Source of the DNA: Vandiemenella viatica
Lineage: Eukaryota > Arthropoda > Insecta > Orthoptera > Morabidae
Length of the DNA: 64,000 nucleotides
Assembly: GCA_031002005.1 (NCBI GenBank)
Contig: CM061918.1
Location: forward strand, 37,638,947-37,702,946
Direction of reading: 5' to 3'
Shown here: in pieces, positions 33,215 through 42,584 of the stretch
How positions within the stretch are numbered: the stretch's first letter is position 1
How the letters are laid out: each line of letters opens with the position of its first letter
The notes under the pieces: model-generated
Seen by the model: only the letters and a program-made list of their open reading frames with translations
Database searches by the model: none
Told to the model about the DNA's origin: nothing
Position numbers and translations under genes: made by a program

Positions 33215-33810
33215 CTAAATCAGTCGAACCAAGGGAGATTGTTAGAAAATTTGAGAGAAGGGACCTGGCCCAAGCGGAAACAACACAAGACTCGGGGTCC
33301 CATGGGTGCTAATTATAGTCCCAGATCCCACAAGTCGTGACCCCCTGAATAATAATGTAAATTCAGAGAAGCAACTTTCATAAGAATAAAAATATCAAAA
33401 AATTGAAAAGGTCAGATTTTCCCTTGCATTATTAGCCAGTTAATGATTTAACTATCTGCATACGACATAATACAGGTAACTACAGGCTCCAAAATATAAC
33501 AACGTATGTGCCAAAGGCGAACATCATATGTCAGTTATAAGTTTGTAGCGCTGTACCGTAGTGCATACAAATCTTGTTGTAAAAGGCAAAAAGGTTCGTT
33601 TCATTTATGATCGTACTGTCAGTTTAAGGAATACGAAAGAATTTAGGTTTGTATATTCGACACAGATGTTATCCATAGCAGAAATATTATTCTCGTTTAA
33701 ACTGCGAATGCATACGCTTATTTATTTGATAGTGATTATGTTTACACATTCAGTTTAAAGCTACATTTAGAGCGAAACGTACCACGTAAACTATACGACA
33801 TAGAGATATG
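33215..33810. other. Unclassified AT-rich DNA
   Basis: No supported feature. Confidence 0.4.
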
Positions 33811-33864
33811 TAGTTTTTTGCAACATGACCTACTTCTTTGAATGTTTTCTTTACATAAATTGCA

Positions 33865-34110
33865 GCTTGTGGATAGTTTACCGGCAAATGACCTCCCTGC
33901 GCGTGCTGAATTTGCTGCTGGCCTCAAACGAAGACGATAGTGGTTGCGTGCGAAAAGTGATGAAGCCACTTTCTTTGTGTCTGGATAGGTTAACCGTCAA
34001 AATGTTCGGTTATGTGGATCTGAAAATCCGCGTGAACTTGTTCGTTGCAGCCCCAAAGTCAACGTTTTGTGTGCTCTTAAGCACGATGCAGTAATCGACC
34101 CATTTTTGAA
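33865..34110 (+). pseudogene. Tc1/mariner-superfamily transposase fragment
   Basis: One frame reads LPARAEFAAGLKRRR, stop, KSDEATFFVSG, stop, VNRQNVRLCGSENPREL and SPKVNVLCALKHDAVIDPF. The run S-D-E-A-T-F, N-R-x-N-V-R-x-x-G-S-E-N-P, S-P-K-V-N-V-x-C-A-L is the first-catalytic-Asp block of a common insect mariner-like transposase. The rest of the enzyme is missing. Confidence 0.7.
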
Positions 34111-34625
34111 GTGAAAACTTCTGTAGGTGCGCTACTCCATGTATGGACGGGGGTAAATCTGCGAGTTCTGACGTCACCGTCACCAAGATGCCACCTGTTG
34201 CGCGCGTCACCATCACGCCACCTGTGGGGCTTATGATATGGGCGTTGGACGCTTTCAACAAAATCTTTATACAAACACAGTTTTTATCCGATTTTGATTG
34301 TTGTTGGCACACTTATACTTCAAAACAAGGCGGTCTGATAGCTCAGCGGTTAAGCAGCTTACTTCCGGAAGTTCTCTCTTCGGTCGCGGATTCAGATCTA
34401 CTAGTAAGAATTTTTAGTTGTTGTATTTGATTATATGAGCTACGCCGGGACGTTCAGTGGACGTTCTGGTTCCCCGTTTAAACTGTTGACTCCTGAGGAA
34501 AGGAATTAGCCTTCCTGTCTCTCCAATAGCTTGGTACATCTCCTTGGGGAAGATTCGCCGAACCGTCGGTTTGTGGACTAAGTTACATTCTTAGTTTTTG
34601 AAGTGAAAACTTCATTAGGCGCGTT
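34103..34625. repeat. Direct repeat TTTTTGAAGTGAAAACTTC
   Basis: The 19-bp sequence, itself a hairpin (GAAGT...ACTTC), occurs at about 34104-34122 and again at about 34595-34613, each followed by a related TTAGGCGCG-type block. Confidence 0.75.
34332..34590 (+). mobile_element. SINE-2 copy
   Basis: tRNA-like head with A box GATAGCTCAGCGGTTAAGC and a degenerate B box GGATTCAGATC, then a body with GGTTCCCCGTTTAAACTG. Similar to the next copy at 34692. Confidence 0.65.
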
Positions 34626-34691
34626 TGGCGATTTTTGAATGGGTAAAATCATATGAGTTCGTATTACCGACAGGCTAGTATCAACAGATAT

Positions 34692-34925
34692 CTGTTGCGA
34701 TCTGGTGGCTCAGTGGTTAAGGTGTCTGGCGAACGAAAGGTCCCCGGTTCGAATCTCTCGGCTGGGATTTTCATATAACATGAATCCTACCTTCCCCTCT
34801 GGGTAACTTGCTGTGTAATGTGAAGTACGCCAGAATGCTTTCGTGGTTCGCATTCCATGTTAAACTGTAGGACCTTTGTTCCAGGTAGCACTACCGGGTT
34901 AGGTTACCGCGCCTAAGACAGGTGC
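34692..34925 (+). mobile_element. SINE-2 copy
   Basis: A box TGGTGGCTCAGTGGTTAAGG, B box CCCGGTTCGAATCTC, body with GGTTCGCATTCCATGTTAAA. The head is close enough to a tRNA to be called by a tRNA finder, but the acceptor stem does not close. Confidence 0.7.
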
Positions 34926-34929
34926 GGAA

Positions 34930-35690
34930 AACACAGCCAATAGAAACCCTGTCACCAGCTCATTACGTTTACATGGAATTATTATTGTGTAGTATACCTG
35001 TAGCTATAAGTGATGCGCGTATGACATTAATAGCTTTAAGTTTACACTTCTGTTGGCAGACCACAATGACTGCCAATTGGTATTTTTTTCTGAGAAGACG
35101 ATTACAGTGGCAATATAGTGTGACATGATTCATGAGTAGCTGCTGCCTGTGTTGGACCATTATATTCCTACATGGGCTAATCACTCTGGTGGTGTTAGGG
35201 ACCTTTGAATAGATATTTCCCTGGGAGATAGACTGTACGCGCTACCCTTATAACACCCCCTTGGATTTTTCCTTGTAGGGGTACCTGTGACTCGCGTCTA
35301 GGAAACCCACAGTTGATAGACGGATAGTTGCGTTTGTGCAAATGGTTGATGTTGCTATGCTGCAGCCTGTTCTGTTGGGAGTGGAATAGTGGCACATGTG
35401 TGGAAATAGAGAGAATGTAAAGAAAACGTTCAGAGATGTAGAACATATTGCATAGCTCATATAGTTTCACGAGGTATATTTCATTGTAACGGTAGCAGGA
35501 CTTAGCGGACACACTGTATAATAACAGCGGAGGCGGAAGCGCGGTCATTTTAATTTCTGTCAGTCAGACACCTGAACTGCCGAGAGATGCCAAATACTAA
35601 AAAAAAAAAGAGAGAGAATGTGGCGTCATTTAAAATCATAACTACTGCTCAGAACAACATCGGTCGACATCAGAGTCCAGAGTCTTGAGG
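34930..35690. other. Unclassified DNA
   Basis: A minus frame at 35195-35548 (117 codons) has no recognised family. Confidence 0.4.
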
Positions 35691-35694
35691 CAAA

Positions 35695-35935
35695 CTTTTT
35701 TTTTATTATTGTGGCTTTACGCCTCGTCAGCGTCGAGGTCATTAGAGACGGGGACTGGGTACGAGGAACGAGAAGGAATTCGGTCATCGCCTTTTGAAGG
35801 AGGCATCCCGGCATTCACCTGGAGTGAATAGGAGAAACCATGGAAAACCCAAATCTGGATGCCCGGACGGGGATTCGAACCGGCGTCCTCCCGAATGCGA
35901 GGCCAGAGCGTTAACCGCCCACCACCACTCTAGGT
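35695..35935 (-). mobile_element. SINE-1a copy, near full length
   Basis: T-run, GGCTTTACGCCTCGTCAGCG, then GGAATTCGGTCATCGCCTT, central domain, GGGGATTCGAACCGGCG and GAATGCGAGGCCAGAGCG. The head is complete on the minus strand. Confidence 0.93.
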
Positions 35936-35994
35936 GGAAACGTATTAAATAGTGCACTACGGGAGAAAAGATGTGCTCTCCTACCAACCTTGCG

Positions 35995-36191
35995 GCCTTG
36001 TATGGCAAGACTTCTCCACCAAAGCTGTCGCTGGAACACGATGTAACTGTAGAGATAGCGCTTGAGGATGAAGTCCTGCGTGGAGTTGGCGTAGGCGGAG
36101 GCGTGTCTTTAGAGTCCGGTCACGTCTAGGTACCACTCCCGGGAGATTACATACCACCGTGCCGTCTCTAGATACAGCAGCGCCTTCATAC
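35995..36191 (-). pseudogene. Exon-like GC-rich open segment, unknown protein
   Basis: Minus-strand frame from an ATG at about 36191: MKALLYLETARWYVISREWY, LDVTGL, one stop, then RHASAYANSTQDFILKRYLY, SYIVFQRQLWWRSLAIQ. It is GC-richer than its flanks and protein-like in composition (Tyr/Trp/Arg-rich). I do not recognise the family. It could be a processed or decayed host exon, or chance; an overlapping frame of 76 codons is fully open. Confidence 0.2.
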
Positions 36192-36447
36192 GAATATTTC
36201 ACTTTGATCAAGCCAGTCCCTCAATCGTGTTCTTCAACTTTCCTTTGACCCGTTATATGATACCGTATCGTCACTTGGAGCAGTCTGTATACATAACACA
36301 TTACGTTTCAAACATTTCTCATAGCCACCCTCTGCTTGGATGTTGGTCCCCTGTTACAGCGTCATCTGTTCGAGACCCTGCTTTGCTATGAGAATTGTCC
36401 GTGTTGCTAAATTAATATATAACTATATATACATACATGTGTGTGTG

Positions 36448-37110
36448 TATATACACTGCGCGATAAAAATGTGAATGAAAGGAAATGAAACTACACGCAT
36501 TGAGAGGGTATGTGATATTATTTCAGTGATTACAAAATTGAATCAAATTTACAAATAATATCTGTCTGAGCCCACTTATCAGTATGACGTTGTATCCCCT
36601 CTGGCCTTGATGCATGTACTGATTGGGTTGGGAAGGTTTCATAAAACCGTTGTATCCTCTCCTGAGGCAAGCTGGCCACAACCGTTCTAACTGGTCTTTG
36701 ATATCCTGGATACTGGCACTGTGGCGAAGTTTAAGTCCGAGTTGGTCCCACACATTGGCTATCGGGGACAGATCTGGGAATCTTGCTGGCTATTGGAGTA
36801 TCTCAATACAACGCTGACAGTTTATAAAGACAAGCATTCTCCTGTTGAAAAATAACACCACTATACTGTCCCATGAGAGGTAACATGAGGACGCAGGATG
36901 TCCGTGACGAACTATTTGTGTCGTCAGAGTTCTCTCAATCACTACCAGCAGTCATCCGAAGTCATACGCGATGGCTGTCCACACCATGACGCTAGGAATA
37001 ACACTACTGAGCCTTTCAGAAACATTGGAAGAATGCGACCTGTCTCTCCAGGTAGCCACCATATTCGCCGACGATGGTCATCCAATGTAGTGCACAGTAG
37101 CTGAACACAA
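36448..37110 (-). pseudogene. Tc1-like transposon remnant
   Basis: On the minus strand: LDDHRRRIWWLPGE then, in shifted frames, an FQQ(E)NAC block and PDLSPIANVWDQLGLKLRHS-like text, the last catalytic block of Tc1-family transposases, then a KDQLERLWPA-type C-terminus. The plus-strand left end CACTGCGCGATAAAAATGTG may be one TIR. Many indels; N-terminal part missing. Confidence 0.7.
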
Positions 37111-37114
37111 AGAA

Positions 37115-37395
37115 TGTGTACAGCGATGAATCTTTGAATGTGTCTCGCCATTCAGTCTCTTCTTTTCGTGAGACTCATCCACAAACTTCTTTTCATGCCC
37201 ATCATTTTTACGTACATTTCGTATCTTATCAATGCTGTATAAAAGGATCAAAACTTTAGAGGACTGATAACAGCTCGAGGGTGATCTGGACAGTATATCT
37301 AGTTGGGTAACATGGGATGAAGAAAAAATGCAAAGAATAATCAGCTTATTCAATACACAAATAAGAAACTAAAAGTTGATTATGATTATAAGGTG
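37115..37395. other. Unclassified DNA
   Basis: No supported feature. Confidence 0.4.
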
Positions 37396-37399
37396 GGGA

Positions 37400-37985
37400 A
37401 AGAACTACTTGTCGAAATGCAAATATCTTGGCATTACCTTTGATAACAAGCTTAACTGGGCAGGACCCATTGGACTGGTAGTAGGAAAACGTTTCAAAAT
37501 TCTGCAATAGGTGGAGAGAGTGATGAGGGGATGTACAGGAGAAGTAAGGAAATTGGGTTACAAAACTTTGGTCAGATCATTGCTTGAATATAGTTGTGTA
37601 GTATGGGACCCACATTTTGAGTACCAAATACAGGAGTTGGAGAGGGTGCAAAAAATGGATGCTAGATTTGTTTCTGGAACGCAATCAGTAACAGATACAA
37701 TAAAATAACTGGAATGGGATTCACTGGAAGACAGGAGGAGGGTGAAGAGGGTCATGGGAGTGTACAAGGCGTATATTGGTTATGAGGCATGGAAAGATAT
37801 TGGTGTAAGAATTAAAAGTAAAGCATGGAAGAGAAAAGTTGACCATGACTTCAAGCTAGCACAAGGGTGTAGGAATATTCTCAATTTTAGGTAAGGGTGT
37901 CAGAGTTACCAAAGAGGAATTAATAATTTACCAAAAACGTTGAAAGAAATTAAAGTTAGAATTTGTAGAGGGTAATTGTAGGTGG
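37400..37985 (+). pseudogene. CR1/L2-like LINE RT C-terminal fragment, second lineage
   Basis: SKCKYLGITFDNKLNW, then VERVMRGCTGEVRKLGYKTL, VRSLLEYSCVVWDPHFEYQI and QELERVQKMDARFVSG, then LEWDSLEDRRRVKRV after one stop. This is the ordered K-Y-L-G, L-E-Y-x-x-x-V-W-D-P and A-R-F-V region of CR1/L2-type RTs. It is distinct from the family at 48425-49207. It lacks the FADD box and has at least two stops. Confidence 0.8.
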
Positions 37986-38199
37986 GTGCAGGGAAGAGGG
38001 ATGATGAGTGTGTAAGAAAATTGCCACCGGACTGTGCGCTCCATTGCAATTTTAATTAAATATTATCCTTCTGTAGTATCACATTTTCAATGTATGAGTT
38101 TTTCTTCTTTGTGGTATTTCTCTAGTCCAGAGTCTTAAAGTGCTGTGCTCCATACATATAGTCAATGTTTTACGCTAAAAGATTTTCTTGTGCTTCGAG

Positions 38200-38256
38200 G
38201 ATAGGTTGAAATTTGGTTTGGAGAGACCAATTCTGCCTCTCCCAAACAGATTGGTT
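38200..38256 (+). repeat. Short match to the LINE 5' leader
   Basis: GGTTGAAATTTGGTTTGGA and GCCTCTCCCAAAC resemble 27928-27977, the outer end of the LINE leader, in the plus-strand order. A short scrap. Confidence 0.4.
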
Positions 38257-38527
38257 AGTATAAGCGAAGAGTAACAAGACATTGGATCGGCAGCCAGCTG
38301 TTTGTTTTCGTTCGCGAGGTTAGGGACCGCTTTGTGAGTGCAAGGCACCGCCAGCTGTTGTGTGCCGACTCGCTATATTTATTGCAGAGGTCGTCGCTTT
38401 CCACTGGGCTCGAAGCCAGGACCTTCGAGGTGATTCACACGCGCTCTGTCATGACACCTGCAGCTTTCTTTCGCATGACTAGTTATTTTCAATTTCTGCT
38501 CACCAGTTTTCACTTTCCGTAATAGAC

Positions 38528-38715
38528 CACGGCCGCGCATTCGAGAGGACATGGGTTCGAATCCTCGTCTTGCCATCCAGATTTCGGTTTTACGTGATTT
38601 CCCGAAATCACTACAACCGAATGCCTGGATGGTTCCTTCAAAAAGTCATGGCCCAAGTTTCTTTCCCTTCTTTGCCGCCAGTCCTTTCCCGCCTGCAATT
38701 ACGTAAAGCCATAGA
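38528..38715 (+). mobile_element. SINE-1 copy, 5' truncated
   Basis: Begins in the anticodon region (GCGCATTCGAGAGGAC), B box GGTTCGAATCC, central domain TTTCCCGAAATCACT, body and a truncated tail. Confidence 0.85.
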
Positions 38716-38744
38716 AAGAAAAGCCATTGGTGACAGCGGAACTG

Positions 38745-39590
38745 TATTTTACTATACTTCCTGTTGTTATATTCATAGGTATTCTTCCACAGTCTTGATG
38801 CGAAACTTTTATGAGAACTTAATTTAATTTTTAAACCCTTGAATGATTATAAACTTTAATATAATTCATTAATCTTTATTTTCGTTAAAGTTTATTAAGA
38901 AGAATCCGAAGATTACAAAGGTTCGCGGTACTAAATGTAGTCAGCTCGAATAAATGCTCATACTCCACGCAATTGCTTGCTGGTTCTTGTTCTTGTTAGG
39001 CTATCATTTCCCTAGCAACCAACTCATTTTTTTTTTTTTCTTTATATTTTCTCTATGTTATGCCTCCCCAAGTTTACCATATCTTGAAAAAGATACTGGT
39101 AAACTTTTTGAGAGTTTAAATATGGACCTTCGTATTCTTCTCTCTGTCATTATTTACAATACATATACAACATTTTTCAAAATCACAACAATGAGAAAAG
39201 AAAAAAACCAATAAAACATTCCTCTTCGTGTCCTGTCACGGTCGCCATCTCGTATTTTTATATCTCCTTTTCGTATTTTAATATACTTCATGTTCTTATA
39301 TTCATAGGTATTCTTCCACAGTCTTGACGCCAAACTTTAATGAGAACTTAATTTTTTAAACCCTTGAATGATTATAAACTTTAATATAATTCATTAATCT
39401 TTATTTTCGTTAGAGTTTATTAAGATGAATCCGAAGATTACAAAGGTTCGCGGTACTAAACGTAGTCAGCTTGAATAAATGCTCATACTCCACGCAATTG
39501 CTTGCTGGTTCTTGTTCGGCTATCATCTCTCTAGTAAGCAATTCCTTTTTTGTTTTTTCTTTATATTTTCTCTATGTTATGTCACATATC
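38745..39590 (+). repeat. Two-unit tandem duplication, about 525-bp period
   Basis: 38745-39062 and 39275-39588 align closely; matching anchors are ATTCATAGGTATTCTTCCAC, GGTTCGCGGTACTAAA and GCTCATACTCCACGCAATTG. Between them lies a hairpin, AAGTTTACCA...TGGTAAACTT, at 39068-39107. Confidence 0.9.
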
Positions 39591-39867
39591 GTGATCGTGT
39601 ACCATTCAATAAGAGCGCCGTTATATGGCTAGTGTCAACTTCAAAAGTTTTGACCAGAAATTACAGTAAAAAATCCTGCCGTCGGATCACTTGTGGATAA
39701 AGGGCGATCTGCACAGTATTAAAACACACAATTTTTAATAATATATGTGACGTGTACAAATTGACGGCTTTTGAGAAATCGCGGAAGTGGTGATTTGCGG
39801 GTGTGTCTTGGTGTACCGCCGAGTTTTAGTACAAAACTACGAATAATTGAGCCTGATTGGTGACTGA

Positions 39868-39985
39868 TTAACACTAGTATCTCGCAGTCTGGGAAAAATC
39901 CACGTCCAGCTATCCAGATTTCTGTTATCCATGGTTTACAGGCGAATGATTCCTCTATAAAGGCCACGGCCATTTCCACCATATT
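39868..39985 (+). mobile_element. SINE-1 copy, strongly diverged
   Basis: CATCCAGATTTC-like start, CATGGTTTACAGGCGAATG, AAGGCCACGGCCATTTCC. Head missing. Confidence 0.6.
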
Positions 39986-40230
39986 CTCTTTTTTTTTTGT
40001 AACAGTTTAACGTCCCTTTTTAACAACGTGGTCTTTAGAGACGGGAAAGGATGGGGGCAAGGAATGGGAAGGAATTCGGCCATGGCTTTTTGAAGGAAGC
40101 ATCCCGGCATTCACCTGGAGTGATTTGGGGAAACCATGGAAAACCCAAATCTGGATGCCCGGACGGGGATTCGAACCGCCGTCCTCCCGAATGCGAGGCC
40201 AGAACGCTATCCGTTACACCACCACGCTCT
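39986..40230 (-). mobile_element. SINE-1b copy
   Basis: Same head and central domain as SINE-1a, but the tail reads (plus strand) TAACAGTTTAACGTC...GGTCTTTAGAGACGGG instead of the GCCTCGTCGACG tail. Sister copy at 50153-50400. Confidence 0.92.
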
Positions 40231-40234
40231 TATC

Positions 40235-41080
40235 ATTTAAACTACAACGATCTGTAAAGTACGAAATAAAATTAAAATATTCGGCTGTTACGATACCAAA
40301 ATCTTGATATCATCATCACAAACCTATTGTGAGAAGAATAAATTTGGACCAAAGTGAAAATAACTGATTTTGAACAGAGAATGAGTTTGTGTTATAAGTT
40401 GTGTTAACGACTGACCAATGTTATGGTTACGCTCTTTACATTCCCCTAGTGTAAACCCGTGACCGGTTTTTTTGCGTGTCGTCACGTGTCTAGAATAGTT
40501 CTAGTTTTAAGGTAAAAAATTAGGACAGGTTAACGTGATCATTCCAAATACGACCATGACCTGTAATTCACTCCCAGTGTGAATAATATCTCTTGCCTGG
40601 AGAACTCAGAAGTATTAATAGACGTATTAAACACGGACAGATGATCGCTCTATCGTATAATTGTTTCAACGGTCGTGGTTGGTAGCCTCGAAGTTGCTGA
40701 AGTACAAACTTGACTTGTATTTGACCCTGAAAGTTCACTCTGCAAAATTTGAAGAATTTCTGTTTAAACGGAGAGCGCAAATGCTTAGAAAGCAGCACGT
40801 TGTTTTTTTATTGAGGCCAAAGAAGTTTGATTATTGAAGCTGGGTTAACATTCACAATGTAATTTTGGCATTAGGGGTTGTAACTGCCAGAGAACTTAAT
40901 ACATAATCCAAATTATTAAACAGTTGAGCAATTATGAAGAAATGAATTGGCAGAATACTTGATTCGGTAACATATTTTGTCTGATGTCCACTCTAAGTAA
41001 CCTAATAACTTACGTATAGCGAACATGAACAAACACCATAAACGAAAGGGGTCAGTAAAATACATAAAAAGCAGATGAAC
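40235..41080. other. Unclassified AT-rich DNA
   Basis: No gene or known repeat was found. Confidence 0.4.
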
Positions 41081-41084
41081 TGCA

Positions 41085-41505
41085 GTGTATAAACTTTGGT
41101 CAAGAAGCAACTTTAGCCAAAGTATTTATTAAATTGAAATTTAGTCTTGGCTGGAATGACAATTGGCATTCGTGATTACTGCAGAGGCCATGAGTAAGTT
41201 TTTTTTTAGGTTGCTTTTATTAGCGAAATGTTAACTTAAAAACAGTTCCACGTTTTCTCAGCACTAAAGTTTATCGATAGTTTTTTAACTATGAAATGCT
41301 ACCGAAAAACAAACTTAATGAATGTATTATGGCAATTAATTTTATAGCAGTTGCTCAGCAATTAATTTGTGGACATAATCTCGAATTTGTTCTAATGATA
41401 TGTCTGGCCACTGTTAATTTGCGAGTGATTGCTGACGTGCGACGTCACTGTTCTCCAGCCAGCAGCTATCTAGTTGAGTGAGTGAGCTTAGAAAATCATA
41501 TTGTA
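41085..41505 (+). repeat. Dispersed repeat, copy 2 (pair with 8105-8535)
   Basis: Direct-orientation match to 8105-8535 with moderate divergence, ending in the same GAGTGAGTGAGCTTAGAAAA. Confidence 0.8.
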
Positions 41506-41518
41506 TACATCACATGAT

Positions 41519-41640
41519 GAACGGTCTGGTGGCTGAATGGTAACAATTCAGGGTCTGCTGTTCGAATCCCCGGTCCAGATAGCACTTTCACAGGCGCTTA
41601 ACCTGATGTTCGGCTCTGCTTAGTGCATGTGAAGTAAAAA
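41519..41640 (+). mobile_element. SINE-2-like tRNA head
   Basis: GGTCTGGTGGCTGAATGGTA and GTTCGAATCCCCGGTCCAG give A- and B-box elements with partial end pairing (GGTCTGG/CCAGA). Followed by a short body. Confidence 0.65.
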
Positions 41641-42120
41641 TTTTTGATCAGCACAGCAAATGTTACCTAAAACATTTTTTCGGATCGATATTATGGCTTA
41701 AGTTCGAATGTTCGCTAAATTTTAACCCCGAAATTCACTTGCGCCCTGTTGTCAAAGCGGCAAAGATACGCAAGAAATTTTTATGTTGTAATATGATGTA
41801 TGAATTGTAATTGTATATATATATTAGCCATAGGTTATTTGAAAATAAATAAATAAATATTAAGTAGGGTAGGTACTTAAGATTGCTTAAGGTTTGACTT
41901 TGACACTGATATAGGCCCGCGAAAAAAAATAGATTTCCACCCATACATTTTTTTAAATTTATTTTAAGTGTGTATGACTCATTTTTACCAATAATTGAAC
42001 ATAACAGTTTTCGATCAGCACAGCAAATGCTATCTAAAGCACTTTTTTTTTGTTTTGGGTCGATATTATGATGTAAATTCGAATGTCCACTAAATTCCAA
42101 TCCTGAACCACTGTTTGTCG
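41637..42120 (+). repeat. Direct repeat of about 115 bp, 365 bp apart
   Basis: 41637-41750 and 42003-42118 share GATCAGCACAGCAAATG, TCGATATTATG and TTCGAATGTNCRCTAAATT. The unit is probably the body of a non-autonomous element. Confidence 0.8.
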
Positions 42121-42129
42121 CGAACGACA

Positions 42130-42576
42130 CGGTGTTAGTTTATTTCGCAAATTGTAACTGCCAGTGGCAAAGTTTACTGTTTGTGTTCCTAATCCTATGG
42201 TGTTTCTCTAAACTTGAGTAGGTAATTTATATTTTGTTAGTATTCGATAACAGTATTTTGCGGACAGCTTCCTCACGATCCCACGCCCTGGCGGTGTTTA
42301 TCTGAATCTTGTAGACCTTCCAGTCTTGAGCACGTCCTCTAGGTCTGTGTCCTCTCCTTATACGCACTGAGCCGAGGTCTCAATCACAGACTCTCTGTGC
42401 TCACTTCCTGCAAACAACTTCCGGAAGGTCAGACAGTGAACTAAATCCGCGTATCGTGTCTGCCGTAATAAGACGTACTCAATAGAACAAGCACTAAAAA
42501 CGGTACGAGTTATATCTGAGAGTGTTGTCTCGTTTCCGTACCCGGTGGAACTCGCATTCAGCTTCATTGGCCTTGA
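42130..42576. other. Unclassified DNA
   Basis: No supported feature. Confidence 0.4.
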
Positions 42577-42584
42577 CATTATGT

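Noticed and set aside
34692..34770. Functional tRNA gene
   Set aside because: A and B boxes are good but the acceptor stem does not close and a SINE body follows; same for 9348, 15598, 41519 and 46862.
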